From Vibrio nitrifigilis (lineage in GTDB: Bacteria; Pseudomonadota; Gammaproteobacteria; Enterobacterales; Vibrionaceae), in contig NZ_JADPMR010000001.1 in NCBI RefSeq assembly GCF_015686695.1, positions 1,798,001 to 1,862,000 of the forward strand: 64,000 nt of DNA, given 5' to 3'. This document shows, in pieces, positions 42,686-50,863 of this stretch (positions are counted from its first letter, which is position 1; each line of letters begins with the position of its first letter). The position numbers and the translations under genes are program-made. The notes below the pieces were generated by a model. It was given only the letters and a program-made list of their open reading frames with translations. It searched no databases and was not told the origin of the DNA.

Positions 42686-43474
42686 TTACTGATTCACAGA
42701 TAACTGCCGTTGATAACACTCAATCAAGTGTGGGGCAAATGCCTGAAAAAGCTCAATACAAGTACCTGATGTACTGACTCCCTGGGTAGCGAGTTGCAGC
42801 GCCCACTCTAGCTCATGGCGATAAGCTGGATAATACGGGTAAGCTGCATGCACACAATCATGAATATCGGTGTACCAACTTTGATCTTGTGGCGCTATGA
42901 GGTAATAAGCAGAGCGAATGAGTTTTTTCGCCACCACTTTGTTTGCAATATCTGGAGCCACCAATCCTTTAGCTGGCAACCTATCCATGAAGCCATCTAA
43001 ATCTTCATTAAGCGCGTGCGCAATATGGACACTCGGTTTATGTTTAGCAAAGCCTACCGAGAGATCGTCCCCCCAGACACAGCAGCAACAATGTTTGAGC
43101 CAAAAGTGCCAACGATAGGTCTCTTGAGCGTCTAGGACTTCTTCCACATGCCCGGGATCAAAATCGATCTTCGTCACTGTTGAGAAACGTCCACTTAACT
43201 GGATCGCAAGCGTCATTAATTGCTCGGCATCTTGGGCTGTTAATGGTGAGTGAAACACCAGCGACATATCCAAATCTGATTGACCAACAATCGCATTGCC
43301 ACGACCGATACTGCCGTATAAGTAGATACTGTGAATTTTATTAGGAAACTCAACTTGCAGAGCGGCTATCGCTCCCGCAACCACTGGCTTAAATTCTTCT
43401 TGAATATGGTCTGCCGAATACGGATTGGTAATATAACCAAGTGGGTCCAATCCCTGATTGATCATATCTGTCAC
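42686..43474 (-). CDS. Nucleotidyltransferase-domain protein (AadA-like fold)
   Basis: A 262-residue protein with the nucleotidyltransferase signature YGSIGRGNAIVGQSDLDMSLV (first metal Asp pair SDLD), and a distinctive KHCCCCVWGDD patch with four consecutive cysteines at about residues 127-131. The C-terminal helical half resembles the aminoglycoside adenylyltransferase layout. The substrate is unknown. Together with the downstream P-loop kinase it forms a two-gene unit of small-molecule-modifying fold. Confidence 0.75.
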   Translation of the reverse strand: MTDMINQGLDPLGYITNPYSADHIQEEFKPVVAGAIAALQVEFPNKIHSIYLYGSIGRGNAIVGQSDLDMSLVFHSPLTAQDAEQLMTLAIQLSGRFSTVTKIDFDPGHVEEVLDAQETYRWHFWLKHCCCCVWGDDLSVGFAKHKPSVHIAHALNEDLDGFMDRLPAKGLVAPDIANKVVAKKLIRSAYYLIAPQDQSWYTDIHDCVHAAYPYYPAYRHELEWALQLATQGVSTSGTCIELFQAFAPHLIECYQRQLSVNQ

Positions 43475-43694
43475 TGTTCAGTCCTAGTATTAGTGATAAA
43501 TGCACACGATATCGCCGCTGCGAATAACTATCGAATCTTGTCTCGTTTTAGAGGCGATTTAATTTACCAGTTCCACTCGTTCCAACCACATTGACTCTTT
43601 TCATCGACCACTTATCTTCTTTTATTCCTTTAAACACGGGCACCGAAACATATACTGAAAAGGGAATGAACTCAATATTTCTGCTGTTGATTCA

Positions 43695-44261
43695 TTAAGA
43701 TAATAAATTTTTGCAAGCGTAGAAGAGAGTTATGAACTCGTTTTGGCATAACAATGTATCATCTACGACGCCACTCGGTAATACCCTCGCATTCATTAAG
43801 CGAGCCTCGAAAAGGTAACCACAACGCTCTGCAACGGCAGTACTTTTGCGATTGGTCGCCGCCATTTTTATCTCAACACGTTTTGCACCGTGGGTTTCAA
43901 ACGCAAACGATTCGACTAACGCAATCGCCTCACTGATAATACCTTTTCCCTCACAATCAGGATCTAACCAATACCCTATTTCAAAATACGGTACATTTTT
44001 ATCACGAATAATAAATCCTATCGCTCCGAGATACTTACCAGTGCTTTTTGCCAAAATGTTAAACCAGAACTCTCCAGAAAATTGGTCGTAATCCTGTCTC
44101 GCTTGCTCGGTATTATTAAGTAAATCTTGCTTGGCAAATGAGGGCGTTACCCAAGGCAAAAAACGTTGTAATGATTGACGGTTACGATCGATGACTTCGT
44201 ACATAGCATCGAGTTCATGTATTGAGGGCGGTGTTAACTGGATTCTATCGTTTTCCATCAA
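43695..44261 (-). CDS. RimJ/RimL-type GNAT acetyltransferase
   Basis: A 188-residue GNAT: IQLTPPSIHELDAMYEVIDRN, NILAKSTGKYLGAIGFI, IGYWLDPDCEGKGIISEAIAL (acetyl-CoA loop), NRKSTAVAERCGYLFEA. RimJ/RimL-like proteins acetylate protein N-termini or small amines; the target is unknown. Lies 50 bases after the next gene's end, no attC nearby. Confidence 0.85.
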   Translation of the reverse strand: MMENDRIQLTPPSIHELDAMYEVIDRNRQSLQRFLPWVTPSFAKQDLLNNTEQARQDYDQFSGEFWFNILAKSTGKYLGAIGFIIRDKNVPYFEIGYWLDPDCEGKGIISEAIALVESFAFETHGAKRVEIKMAATNRKSTAVAERCGYLFEARLMNARVLPSGVVDDTLLCQNEFITLFYACKNLLS

Positions 44262-44314
44262 GTGGTTCCGTTAATAAAGGCAGCAATACACTAATGCAAA
44301 GCGCAATAAAATGG

Positions 44315-44731
44315 TTATAGCACTTTGTAATAGAAGATTTTATCTATTCCTGGCACTAAATAATCAGGATACCGACCAATCTCTTGATAACCATGCTTTT
44401 CATAAAAAGTAGGTGCCTGAAACGTGTAGGTATCGACTGCTATGTTTGAGATGTTTCGTTGCTCACAAAGCTGTTCTACCTGCGCCATAAGTTGACTACC
44501 AACCCCTTGTTTTCTCAGTGCGTCATCAAGCCACAGAAAACGAATTTGCACACAACTAATATAGATAAACCCTGTCAATCCACCGACCACCTCTCCAAGA
44601 TCGTTGCGAACTAGGAGAGCGAATGATTCATCGGTTATCTCTGGAACAAATTTCTGATTATAACCACCCAGCCCTTGATAAATGGCGTCGATATCCTCTG
44701 AACGTGGTTCAAGACTCAAAGCGATTTCCAC
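44315..44731 (-). CDS. GNAT acetyltransferase
   Basis: A 138-residue GNAT: EVVGGLTGFIYISCVQIRFLWL, DDALRKQGVGSQLMAQVEQL (acetyl-CoA loop), FQAPTFYEKHGYQEIGRYPD. It is clearly related in layout to the GNAT at 61319-61732 (FQALPFYQKLGYDIFGELSD), suggesting duplicated or repeatedly acquired cassettes. Confidence 0.84.
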   Translation of the reverse strand: MEIALSLEPRSEDIDAIYQGLGGYNQKFVPEITDESFALLVRNDLGEVVGGLTGFIYISCVQIRFLWLDDALRKQGVGSQLMAQVEQLCEQRNISNIAVDTYTFQAPTFYEKHGYQEIGRYPDYLVPGIDKIFYYKVL

Positions 44732-44799
44732 AGAATGGTTCCTCTTAGTTACTTGTTATTTTTTAAAGGTGCAGAATTCACAATCCCCACACCTTATCG

Positions 44800-45675
44800 T
44801 TAAATCGTCAAATCAATGGTTTTAACGCCAATGACACTAGCCGCTCCACCCACTAATACCTGAGTGATTAATTGATCTTGTTGCTCAATTGTCGCGGTAA
44901 TGTGCGATGTACAGTTCATCGCCCGACCTTGTTCAAAACGAAAGTGATTATGTGTAGAACGGTAGATATGTTTTGTTAAATAACAGGCTAAAGCGCCACA
45001 GGCGCTACCCGTCGCTGATTCTTCGGGAATGCCATATAAAGGAGCAAAGTTTCGGCAACTGGCAGTAATATCATCATGTTCGAGACTAAGCTCAAAAGCG
45101 TGAATCCCCACGAGTTGATGTTTTTGACAAAAATCACTTAACCCACGCTCATCAATTTTCAGTTGCTCAAGCATGCCTGTCGGCACAGGAACAATCACAT
45201 CGCTTAACCCCGTCGATATGACTTCTATCGGCAGTTGAGTTGTGGCAAGTTGCATCGCATCGATACCAATAAATGGAGAAATGGTTGCATAATCGAACGT
45301 TCCTAAATACTTAGGCAAGGTTTGCTGCATAATAACTTGGCCATTTGCTTCGACATTAACAGCCAGCAAACCCGCTTTGGTTTTTTGTGTATAGCTTCCC
45401 GGAGTGATCACCCCTTTCTGATAGAGGGTGGCAAAAGTAGCCAGTGTTGCATGGCCGCAAAAGTCTACTTCTCCCGTTGTGGTAAAGAAAGACACGTGAA
45501 AATCAGCTTCTTCTCCATGTGAGACAAATGCGGTTTCGGAGTATCCGACTTCCTGTGCGATTAATAACTTTTGCTTCTCAGATAAGGAGTCGGAATTTAG
45601 CACCACTCCCGCAGGGTTACCGCCCTTACTATTAACGGTAAAGGCATTCACTAACACAACCTCAATGTTCATCAA
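44800..45675 (-). CDS. PhzF-family isomerase
   Basis: A 291-residue PhzF-family protein: VLVNAFTVNSKGGNPAGVVLN, EVGYSETAFVSH with catalytic-type Glu, VDFCGHATLATFATL, and EESATGSACGALACYL. The family catalyses isomerisations such as in phenazine synthesis; most members have unknown substrates. A second, divergent PhzF protein is at 59161-59925. Confidence 0.87.
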   Translation of the reverse strand: MMNIEVVLVNAFTVNSKGGNPAGVVLNSDSLSEKQKLLIAQEVGYSETAFVSHGEEADFHVSFFTTTGEVDFCGHATLATFATLYQKGVITPGSYTQKTKAGLLAVNVEANGQVIMQQTLPKYLGTFDYATISPFIGIDAMQLATTQLPIEVISTGLSDVIVPVPTGMLEQLKIDERGLSDFCQKHQLVGIHAFELSLEHDDITASCRNFAPLYGIPEESATGSACGALACYLTKHIYRSTHNHFRFEQGRAMNCTSHITATIEQQDQLITQVLVGGAASVIGVKTIDLTI

Positions 45676-45714
45676 CTTAAAATGATCCTTTAAATTCGAT
45701 TTCGATATGGCTCA

Positions 45715-46215
45715 TTACAAGAATTTTTCTATCAAAATTTCATCAATATATTGATCCGCAATCTTCGCGTGTTTTTTCGCAGTGCCAATCACTTCAAACC
45801 CTTGTTTACGATACACCGCCAAAGCACGCTCATTATCACTGCGCACATAAGCAAACAACTTCTCATATCCTTTTTTCTTCGCCACATCAAAAGTGGATTG
45901 AAAAAGTTGTTTAGAGATGCCTTGACCTCGGCAGCTTTCATCAACAAAGGTACCAATTACACCAACATGACTAAACGCTTTTGTATAAGAAGCAAATGGC
46001 TCAATATTTTGAAAAGCCAACACGTTCGTTTGGTCTTCATTCAAAGCAACAGTAAATACGCCTTGCTTAGGAAAATGAGCAATAAACTCTTTTTCTTGTT
46101 TAGCGGAGAACGGTGTATCTAATACTGTATACAATCCCTCTTCAATGATGGGATTTAAGACATCGACAATACCTTGAGCATAGTCGAGAATAACTTGTCT
46201 TACGACCAAAGCCAT
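45715..46215 (-). CDS. GNAT acetyltransferase
   Basis: A 166-residue GNAT: GVIGTFVDESCRGQGISKQLFQ (acetyl-CoA loop) and RSDNERALAVYRKQGFEVIGTA. N-terminal part MALVVRQVILDYAQGIVDVL. Substrate unknown; resembles phosphinothricin/aminoglycoside type GNATs only at fold level. Confidence 0.85.
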   Translation of the reverse strand: MALVVRQVILDYAQGIVDVLNPIIEEGLYTVLDTPFSAKQEKEFIAHFPKQGVFTVALNEDQTNVLAFQNIEPFASYTKAFSHVGVIGTFVDESCRGQGISKQLFQSTFDVAKKKGYEKLFAYVRSDNERALAVYRKQGFEVIGTAKKHAKIADQYIDEILIEKFL

Positions 46216-46280
46216 ACACCTACACTCCTAACGCTATTTATAACTTATTAAAAATAATGAATTTATCTATGATGATTACG

Positions 46281-46778
46281 TCACGATACCAACAGAACAC
46301 CGTGACCGAATTGCATGACAATTTCATTTTCTCGGCGCGAAGTCTCTTGAAAGCCAGCTTGAATATATGAATTTAGGGCTTGCTTGTTATGTTCATAAAC
46401 CGTTAATACTAAGCCTGAACGTTGATATTGTAACAACAAGGATTTCGCCTTAGAGAGTAAAGCTTGGCCGATACCTTGCCCTTTATATGCACTTTTTACA
46501 TACATTTGCACGATTGAAAACTGATCATTTTCTATCGTTATTAGTCCGCATAATCCCACAAGCATAGAGTGATGGAATGCTCCTATCATCAGGTTTTCCG
46601 AACTTTGATTTTTGATCTGACTTTCGAAAAATAACTCTGACTTTTTACGCTCAGTGTCATAATTGGAACCGTAAGCTTCTGGATGCAATTTTAAACTCTC
46701 AAGCCGGATGTCACGATAAGAAGGCACATCATCACTTTCCAAAACTCTACAGTTAATAACCATATTTACCACGTTCAT
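46281..46778 (-). CDS. GNAT acetyltransferase
   Basis: A 165-residue GNAT: CRVLESDDVPSYRDIRLESLK, VQMYVKSAYKGQGIGQALLSK (acetyl-CoA loop), YEHNKQALNSYIQAGFQETS. The start may be at MNVVN (46778) or at MVINC 15 bases further in. It lies 7 bases after the stop of the ACT-domain gene, so probably co-transcribed. Confidence 0.83.
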   Translation of the reverse strand: MNVVNMVINCRVLESDDVPSYRDIRLESLKLHPEAYGSNYDTERKKSELFFESQIKNQSSENLMIGAFHHSMLVGLCGLITIENDQFSIVQMYVKSAYKGQGIGQALLSKAKSLLLQYQRSGLVLTVYEHNKQALNSYIQAGFQETSRRENEIVMQFGHGVLLVS

Positions 46779-46785
46779 TATAAAA

Positions 46786-47169
46786 CTAAGCTAGTAATTG
46801 CTTGGCTTTTACTATGTTATCCACACCAAATACAAAACGATTATTCTCAGCTGGATATCCAAATTTGATCGTTAAACCATTATCGGTCAGTAACTTACAA
46901 ATACCACCGAATGAACCTGGTTTACCCGTCACTTGCTTTTGGTCTTTGAACAGAATGAAAACATCAGATACTGACTCAATGTCTAGCACTGTTGGTTCTA
47001 ACGCTTTTATTGCCGCTTGCTCATCATTGACAAGAAAATGCACAACCGACTTGTTGCCTAATGTGGATAAGCTTAAACCTTCAATATTCACTCCAGAATT
47101 ACCCAGTGCTTCGCCGACTTCAATTAATATCGTTGGATCCGAATCCTGAACAATACATAAATCTTTCAA
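46786..47169 (-). CDS. ACT-domain protein
   Basis: A 127-residue protein made of two ACT-like halves: VQDSDPTILIEVGEALGNSGVNIEG and GKPGSFGGICKLLTDNGLTIKFGY. ACT domains bind amino acids and regulate enzymes; a free-standing double ACT could be a sensor or chaperone-like regulator. The GNAT follows 7 bases downstream. No enzyme partner is adjacent. Confidence 0.78.
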   Translation of the reverse strand: MKDLCIVQDSDPTILIEVGEALGNSGVNIEGLSLSTLGNKSVVHFLVNDEQAAIKALEPTVLDIESVSDVFILFKDQKQVTGKPGSFGGICKLLTDNGLTIKFGYPAENNRFVFGVDNIVKAKQLLA

Positions 47170-47216
47170 ATCAGACCTCCTTGTCGCAGTTTAAATGCGT
47201 AAATTTGAATAGCTTA

Positions 47217-47249
47217 ATAACGTTCCAGTCAATTGCACTGGCTGTTAGC
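47217..47249 (-). repeat. Very short attC-like site
   Basis: ATAACGTTCCAGTCAATTG-CACTGGCTGTTAGC keeps both end boxes (AAC ... GTTAG) and a 5-bp CCAGT/ACTGG stem, but is only about 33 bases. It overlaps the stop of the histidine phosphatase gene, as attC sites do in this array. Probably a deletion derivative. Confidence 0.5.
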
Positions 47250-47784
47250 CAGTTTCTTCCAGCTTTAAATATCTATAACTACCACAACTTAACCCGTGTT
47301 CTTGGTAACCGGCCAAGCTTTCAAAAACGTTGAAATGAGACACGATAACTACTCTCGAATATTCGTTATATTGTCTGAGTACCTTCTCTGTTCTGGCTTT
47401 TAACTCCATCCAAGATTCATAAGGAATATCTTGCGGATGTATGTTGTGTTTTAACGTATCTCTATGCTCGTGCCAACGGCGATCTCTTTCTGATAGTTCG
47501 ATATAACCGCCAGATAAGTCAGCACGCCATTCTCGCAAATCGTGTTCAACGAATAATTCTAATCCCAAGCTTCGATTGAGAATTTCTGCTGTTTGCAATG
47601 CTCTGGTGTAGGGTGACGAGATAATGACTTGCGCATTTTCAGTACGTAATTCTTCTGCGGTGGCACAAATTGCAGGAATTCCATCTCGATTAAGTGGCGC
47701 ATAGTCCTTTTCAAGTTGGGTCATTTTTCGTTCGTCACATAAGGAATAATCAGGAATGCCATGTCTTACAAAAATTATTTCCAT
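47245..47784 (-). CDS. Histidine phosphatase family protein
   Basis: A 179-residue phosphoglycerate-mutase-fold phosphatase: MEIIFVRHGIPDYSL (catalytic RHG), VIISSPYTRALQTAEIL, ehdLREWRADLSGGY with acid, and VVIVSHFNVFESLAGY (second catalytic His). The substrate is unknown. Its start is 2 bases after the upstream GNAT stop, so both genes are in one cassette or unit. Confidence 0.86.
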   Translation of the reverse strand: MEIIFVRHGIPDYSLCDERKMTQLEKDYAPLNRDGIPAICATAEELRTENAQVIISSPYTRALQTAEILNRSLGLELFVEHDLREWRADLSGGYIELSERDRRWHEHRDTLKHNIHPQDIPYESWMELKARTEKVLRQYNEYSRVVIVSHFNVFESLAGYQEHGLSCGSYRYLKLEETG

Positions 47785-47785
47785 A

Positions 47786-48343
47786 TTAGTTAGATGTATC
47801 CTCTGCTTGGCTAACGCCGCAAACAGCGGTGTTTTTTAACCGTTTGACCATAACAAACATTCCTATCTCATACTTGTCAGTTTTATAAGCTATCTCATCA
47901 ACGATTCCAAATTGATGTCGTTGATAGAATTTCTGGGCTTGTACGTTGTTTTTTAACACATCCAGCCATACGTATTTGCTATTGAGTTCTGATGCCAGTT
48001 CCACTACGCGCTCAATTAACGCTGAACCGAGATTATTGCCAACACTATCTTTTTTTACATAGATTTTTTGCAATTCAATGCATGGCTTACCCATACCATT
48101 CAGCTCAAAATTAATGTTCAATTTGGCAAAACCTACCAACATATTATTTCTAAAGGCGAGTAGATAGCGATGACTTGATGGCGAATTGATACACGATTTA
48201 ATCGCTTCAATTGAAAAATCAGCATTTAAAAAGCTCTCACTGTCATTCCAAATATCAGCAAAGTGTTCTTTATATGTCATACGACCTAAAACCGATATTG
48301 CTGAAACATCGTCTAAAGTTGCTTCTCTTATATTGAATTCCAT
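47786..48343 (-). CDS. GNAT acetyltransferase
   Basis: A 185-residue GNAT: NIREATLDDVSAISVLGRMTYK, IYVKKDSVGNNLGSALIERVV (acetyl-CoA loop, with N replacing the usual Q/R-G-x-G first Gly), VQAQKFYQRHQFGIVDEI. Start overlaps the methyltransferase fragment by 16 bases. Co-transcribed with the phosphatase. Confidence 0.82.
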   Translation of the reverse strand: MEFNIREATLDDVSAISVLGRMTYKEHFADIWNDSESFLNADFSIEAIKSCINSPSSHRYLLAFRNNMLVGFAKLNINFELNGMGKPCIELQKIYVKKDSVGNNLGSALIERVVELASELNSKYVWLDVLKNNVQAQKFYQRHQFGIVDEIAYKTDKYEIGMFVMVKRLKNTAVCGVSQAEDTSN

Positions 48344-48603
48344 TTTGAAATTATTTGTGCCTCATAAGATGAAATATCGACTCCTGTTACTTCATATCCT
48401 AGTTTTGTAAAATAACGACTTAAATGTCCTTCTCCGCAACCTAGTTCAAGAAGCTTCCCCTTAGTAGGAATACCTTTGAGTGAAAGAACTCTTTCAATAA
48501 ACTCTGACTCATGAGCAATTCTTTCGTTACCTCCCCATCCAGTTAAACCTGCATTTTTAACTCGAGTATATATTTCATCATGAATTAAATAATTAGACTC
48601 CAT
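48328..48603 (-). pseudogene. Truncated SAM-dependent methyltransferase
   Basis: Only 91 residues remain. Motif I, KLLELGCGEGHLSRYFTKLG, followed by VTGVDISSYEAQ, is a clear class I methyltransferase start. But the catalytic C-terminal half, normally another 100 or more residues, is missing, and the frame ends 16 bases inside the next gene. A deletion probably joined it to the GNAT gene. It retains its N-terminus and so may still be translated. Confidence 0.72.
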
Positions 48604-48618
48604 AACCTATCCTTGATA

Positions 48619-48707
48619 GCTAACCTCCGCGACCGCGGCTAAAAATGAACGCCAGTGAATTTTTAGTCCAAAGCCCAGAATGGTCTGGCTGCTTGCGATT
48701 GTTAAGG
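48619..48707 (-). repeat. attC site (about 89 bp)
   Basis: Left box GCTAACC with CCGC, right box GCTTGCGATTGTTAAG overlapping the stop of the interrupted gene. End stems pair as TAAC/GTTA and CGC/GCG. Sequence differs from the other attC families in the array. Confidence 0.65.
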
Positions 48708-48919
48708 TATTGCCATAACCTGATATTCATCTTCATACACAATTTCACCAATATTCTCAGATTCATGAAGCTGTATTGGACTAATATATTTCTCAGTGAT
48801 TAATTTAACTTCTTCAACCGCGTCAATAAATAAATGGGCCGTTGGCTTGAACCAGCATATAGCCTTCTTATTTCGATCTGAATCAAATATGTCTGGAGTC
48901 GGCAACGAATCTTGAAAAA

Positions 48920-49620
48920 AAAGAATCCTCCGGCAAAGCCGGAGGTTTTTCATATGCGCCTATAAGGCTCTCCTACTAGCAGCGCCCTAGCAGGCGCATA
49001 GTGATCTGACATTTGCATACAACTATTTCTTGCGACCCGTAAACGGGTTTCCTGCATATGGGATCGACAGTTGTTCTCCCATTTTATCTTGCTCCAATTG
49101 GTGCTTGATATAATTTTGGATTTTGCCTGTATTCTTACCTACTGTGTCAACGTAATAGCCCCGGCACCAAAATTCTCGATTTCGGTATTTGAATTTCAAA
49201 TCACCAAATCGCTCGTAAAGCATCAAACTACTTTTACCTTTTAAATAGCCCATAAAACCCGAAACACTCATCTTCGGGGGAATTTCTAAAAGCATATGTA
49301 CATGATCTTTACAGCATTCCGCCTCGAGTATATTCACATTTTTCCATTCACATAACTTTCGCAATATCTCTCCAACTGCTCGACGTTTTTCCCCGTAGAA
49401 CACCTGTCTCCTATATTTGGGTGCGAATACTATATGATATTTACAGTTCCATCTTGTGTGAGCTAAGCTCTTCTCGTCCCCCATATTGGGACCCCCTTTC
49501 AATTTTTGTTTAACTCTTGTAGTTGCCAGACCACAAGATATTTCTAACAAATTGAAAGGGGTTTTATAACTGACTTATAGCTATAAGCTCGACGGAACCC
49601 CCAGCCTAGCTGGGGGTTTT
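48920..49620 (-). mobile_element. IS200/IS605-family element (IS200 type, tnpA only)
   Basis: About 700 bp. Near the ends are hairpins CCTCCGGC-AAA-GCCGGAGG (48927-48945) and CCCCCAGC-CTA-GCTGGGGG (49598-49616). IS200-type elements use terminal hairpins instead of inverted repeats and carry a terminator-like hairpin ahead of tnpA. No tnpB follows. Exact ends are uncertain by a few bases. Confidence 0.82.
49023..49484 (-). CDS. tnpA: IS200/IS605 family transposase TnpA (Y1)
   Basis: A 153-residue HUH/Y1 transposase: YHIVFAPKYRRQVFY, HUH site KDHVHMLLEIPPKMS, and the catalytic Tyr region CRGYYVDTVGKNTGKIQNYI. It cuts and joins single-stranded DNA at the element ends. The ATG at 49484 starts MGDEKSLAHTRW; a longer reading to 49550 has no support. 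The frame is intact, so the element may be active. Confidence 0.93.
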   Translation of the reverse strand: MGDEKSLAHTRWNCKYHIVFAPKYRRQVFYGEKRRAVGEILRKLCEWKNVNILEAECCKDHVHMLLEIPPKMSVSGFMGYLKGKSSLMLYERFGDLKFKYRNREFWCRGYYVDTVGKNTGKIQNYIKHQLEQDKMGEQLSIPYAGNPFTGRKK

Positions 49621-49832
49621 CTTTGCACAATAATTGAAGCTTTTCCAACAAAAGCTCCTTATCGGCTAACTCCATCTCCTCACTTCTAGTCAACTTGAAA
49701 GCAGCCCCCATAATCCCTTGAGGTAGATTTGTATTCCCGTTTAGATATGGAACTGTATATCGCCGATACATAAATTCCTTAACGCCCGATTCTCTAGTGT
49801 TAAATAGCTCGGTCATTGGCATTTCCTTTTTC

Positions 49833-49876
49833 ATAGCGCTTAAACTCTTTCGCGTCCTACACCTTTATTTGTTAAC
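49833..49876 (-). repeat. Truncated attC remnant
   Basis: CATAGCGCTTAAAC at the left and ATTTGTTAAC at the right, separated by about 20 bases. The right box touches the stop of the NUDIX remnant. Too short for a working hairpin; called as a decayed site. Confidence 0.35.
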
Positions 49877-50090
49877 TAAGTATTGCTATTAAGTTCCTGT
49901 TGAATCCAGTTTTCTACTTTCAGTTCTTGGTTGAAAGTAAACTGACACCATATTTCTTTACCGTTTAAAATCTGCTCCAACCAATAACTACTGTCATCCC
50001 ACATTCTGTCAAATGGTATGTCACTCATACTGTGCCATTCAGGAACGATCTCTTCAGATTCCGCAACTTTTCCTCTGCAAAATATAACTT
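49876..50090 (-). pseudogene. C-terminal fragment of a NUDIX hydrolase (NUDT1/MutT-like)
   Basis: Translating the minus strand gives a stop at 49876-49878 and about 68 residues upstream, LYFCRGKVAESEEIVPEWH, then SMSDIPFDRMWDDSSYWLEQ and ILNGKEIWCQFTFNQELK. This closely follows the C-terminal half of 8-oxo-dGTP hydrolases of NUDT1 type (WF-x-L-x-x-IP-x-x-x-MW-x-DD-x-YW). The N-terminal half with the NUDIX box is missing; the coding part stops where the attC at 50083-50178 begins. A decayed cassette. Confidence 0.72.
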
Positions 50091-50178
50091 TTAGTTCAAC
50101 TCACGACTGCTAGCGCTAATTTGGGGAACAAAAATTCGTTACAGTAGAAGGTCAATTAGAACGTTTTGTTTTTTACTC
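50083..50178 (-). repeat. attC site, family C
   Basis: Begins TATAACTTTTAGTTCAACTC, has the inner GCTAGCGCTAATTT and AAAATTCGTTACAG blocks, and ends GTCAATTAGAACGTTTTGTT just before the LysE stop. Shares its inner blocks with the sites at 51255-51352 and 59945-60038. Confidence 0.72.
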
Positions 50179-50185
50179 GATATAA

Positions 50186-50809
50186 TTAATTTCTTTTAAC
50201 TGTCGCTGTATATAGGCCAGCGCCAACAAGAAACAACCCACCGGTTACATTAAATGCTCTTAGAAACTTAGCTTTTTTAAACAATTGGGTTGTTTTAGAC
50301 GCCAAGAAAGAATAAAAAGTAACGTTAATAAACGCTAGGCATAAAAAAGTTAGCGCCAAAATACAAAACTGATAAACTACATTACTTTGAGAAACGACAA
50401 ATTGAGGCATAAATGCAGAATAAAAAACTATACCTTTAGGATTTAAAGCATTCACCAAGAAAACATCTTTAAATAATTTTTTTGAATCAAAATCTGATGA
50501 GTCAATTTGTTGAGGGCTTACTGTTGAGCTAGAACTAAACATTTTTACACCTAAGTATATTAAATAGCCTGCACCTAAGTATTTTATCAAAATAAACGCT
50601 GTTGAAAACACCGACAAAAATACACTTAAACCTAACAGAGATAATGCAATACATAATGCATCTCCGAGTATTACTCCTATTGATAGCGGCAAACTAGCTC
50701 TGCGCCCATGTTTCAGAGATTGCCCCACAACGTAAATAATCGATGGCCCAGGTACAATAAGAATTAAACTGGCTGTTAGTACAAATGCTAACCATATATG
50801 TATAGACAT
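50186..50809 (-). CDS. LysE/RhtB-type amino-acid exporter
   Basis: A 207-residue inner-membrane protein with six hydrophobic segments and the family N-terminus VPGPSIIYVVGQSLKHGRRA, GAGYLIYLGVKMF and NALNPKGIVFYSAFMPQFV. Members export lysine, threonine, homoserine lactone or other amino acids; the substrate is unknown. A normal gene cassette with an attC at its 3-prime end. Confidence 0.87.
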   Translation of the reverse strand: MSIHIWLAFVLTASLILIVPGPSIIYVVGQSLKHGRRASLPLSIGVILGDALCIALSLLGLSVFLSVFSTAFILIKYLGAGYLIYLGVKMFSSSSTVSPQQIDSSDFDSKKLFKDVFLVNALNPKGIVFYSAFMPQFVVSQSNVVYQFCILALTFLCLAFINVTFYSFLASKTTQLFKKAKFLRAFNVTGGLFLVGAGLYTATVKRN

Positions 50810-50832
50810 GTTCTCCTTTCTCCTTGATAAAA

Positions 50833-50857
50833 CATAACGCTGAGCGACTTGTTGTGA
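50833..50857 (-). repeat. Minimal attC remnant
   Basis: CATAACGCTGA joined directly to GCGACTTGTTGTG, 25 bases. Compare the 55-bp site at 56276-56330 (TAACGCTGAGAAC ... TTCGACTTGTTAG): the two end boxes survive but the middle is gone. Confidence 0.5.
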
Positions 50858-50863
50858 GCGAGG

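Larger units (their letters stand above)
48702..49834 (-). pseudogene. Cassette gene interrupted by an IS200-type element
   Basis: The N-terminal part (49834 down to about 49620: MTELFNTRESGVKEFMYRRY ... LLEKLQLLCK) and C-terminal part (about 48918 down to 48702: FFQDSLPTPDIFDSDRNKKA ... DEYQVMAIP) are in compatible order on both sides of an IS200 element. Rejoined they give about 137 residues of an unfamiliar protein. The C-terminal stop overlaps the attC at 48619-48707 as in an intact cassette. No function recognised. Confidence 0.75.

Noticed and set aside
37511..47169. The whole 37.5-47.2 kb run as part of the cassette array
   Set aside because: Gene types and orientation fit cassettes, but I found no attC boxes between the genes, several are in overlapping operons, and one gene faces the other way. 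Kept as a separate accessory region.
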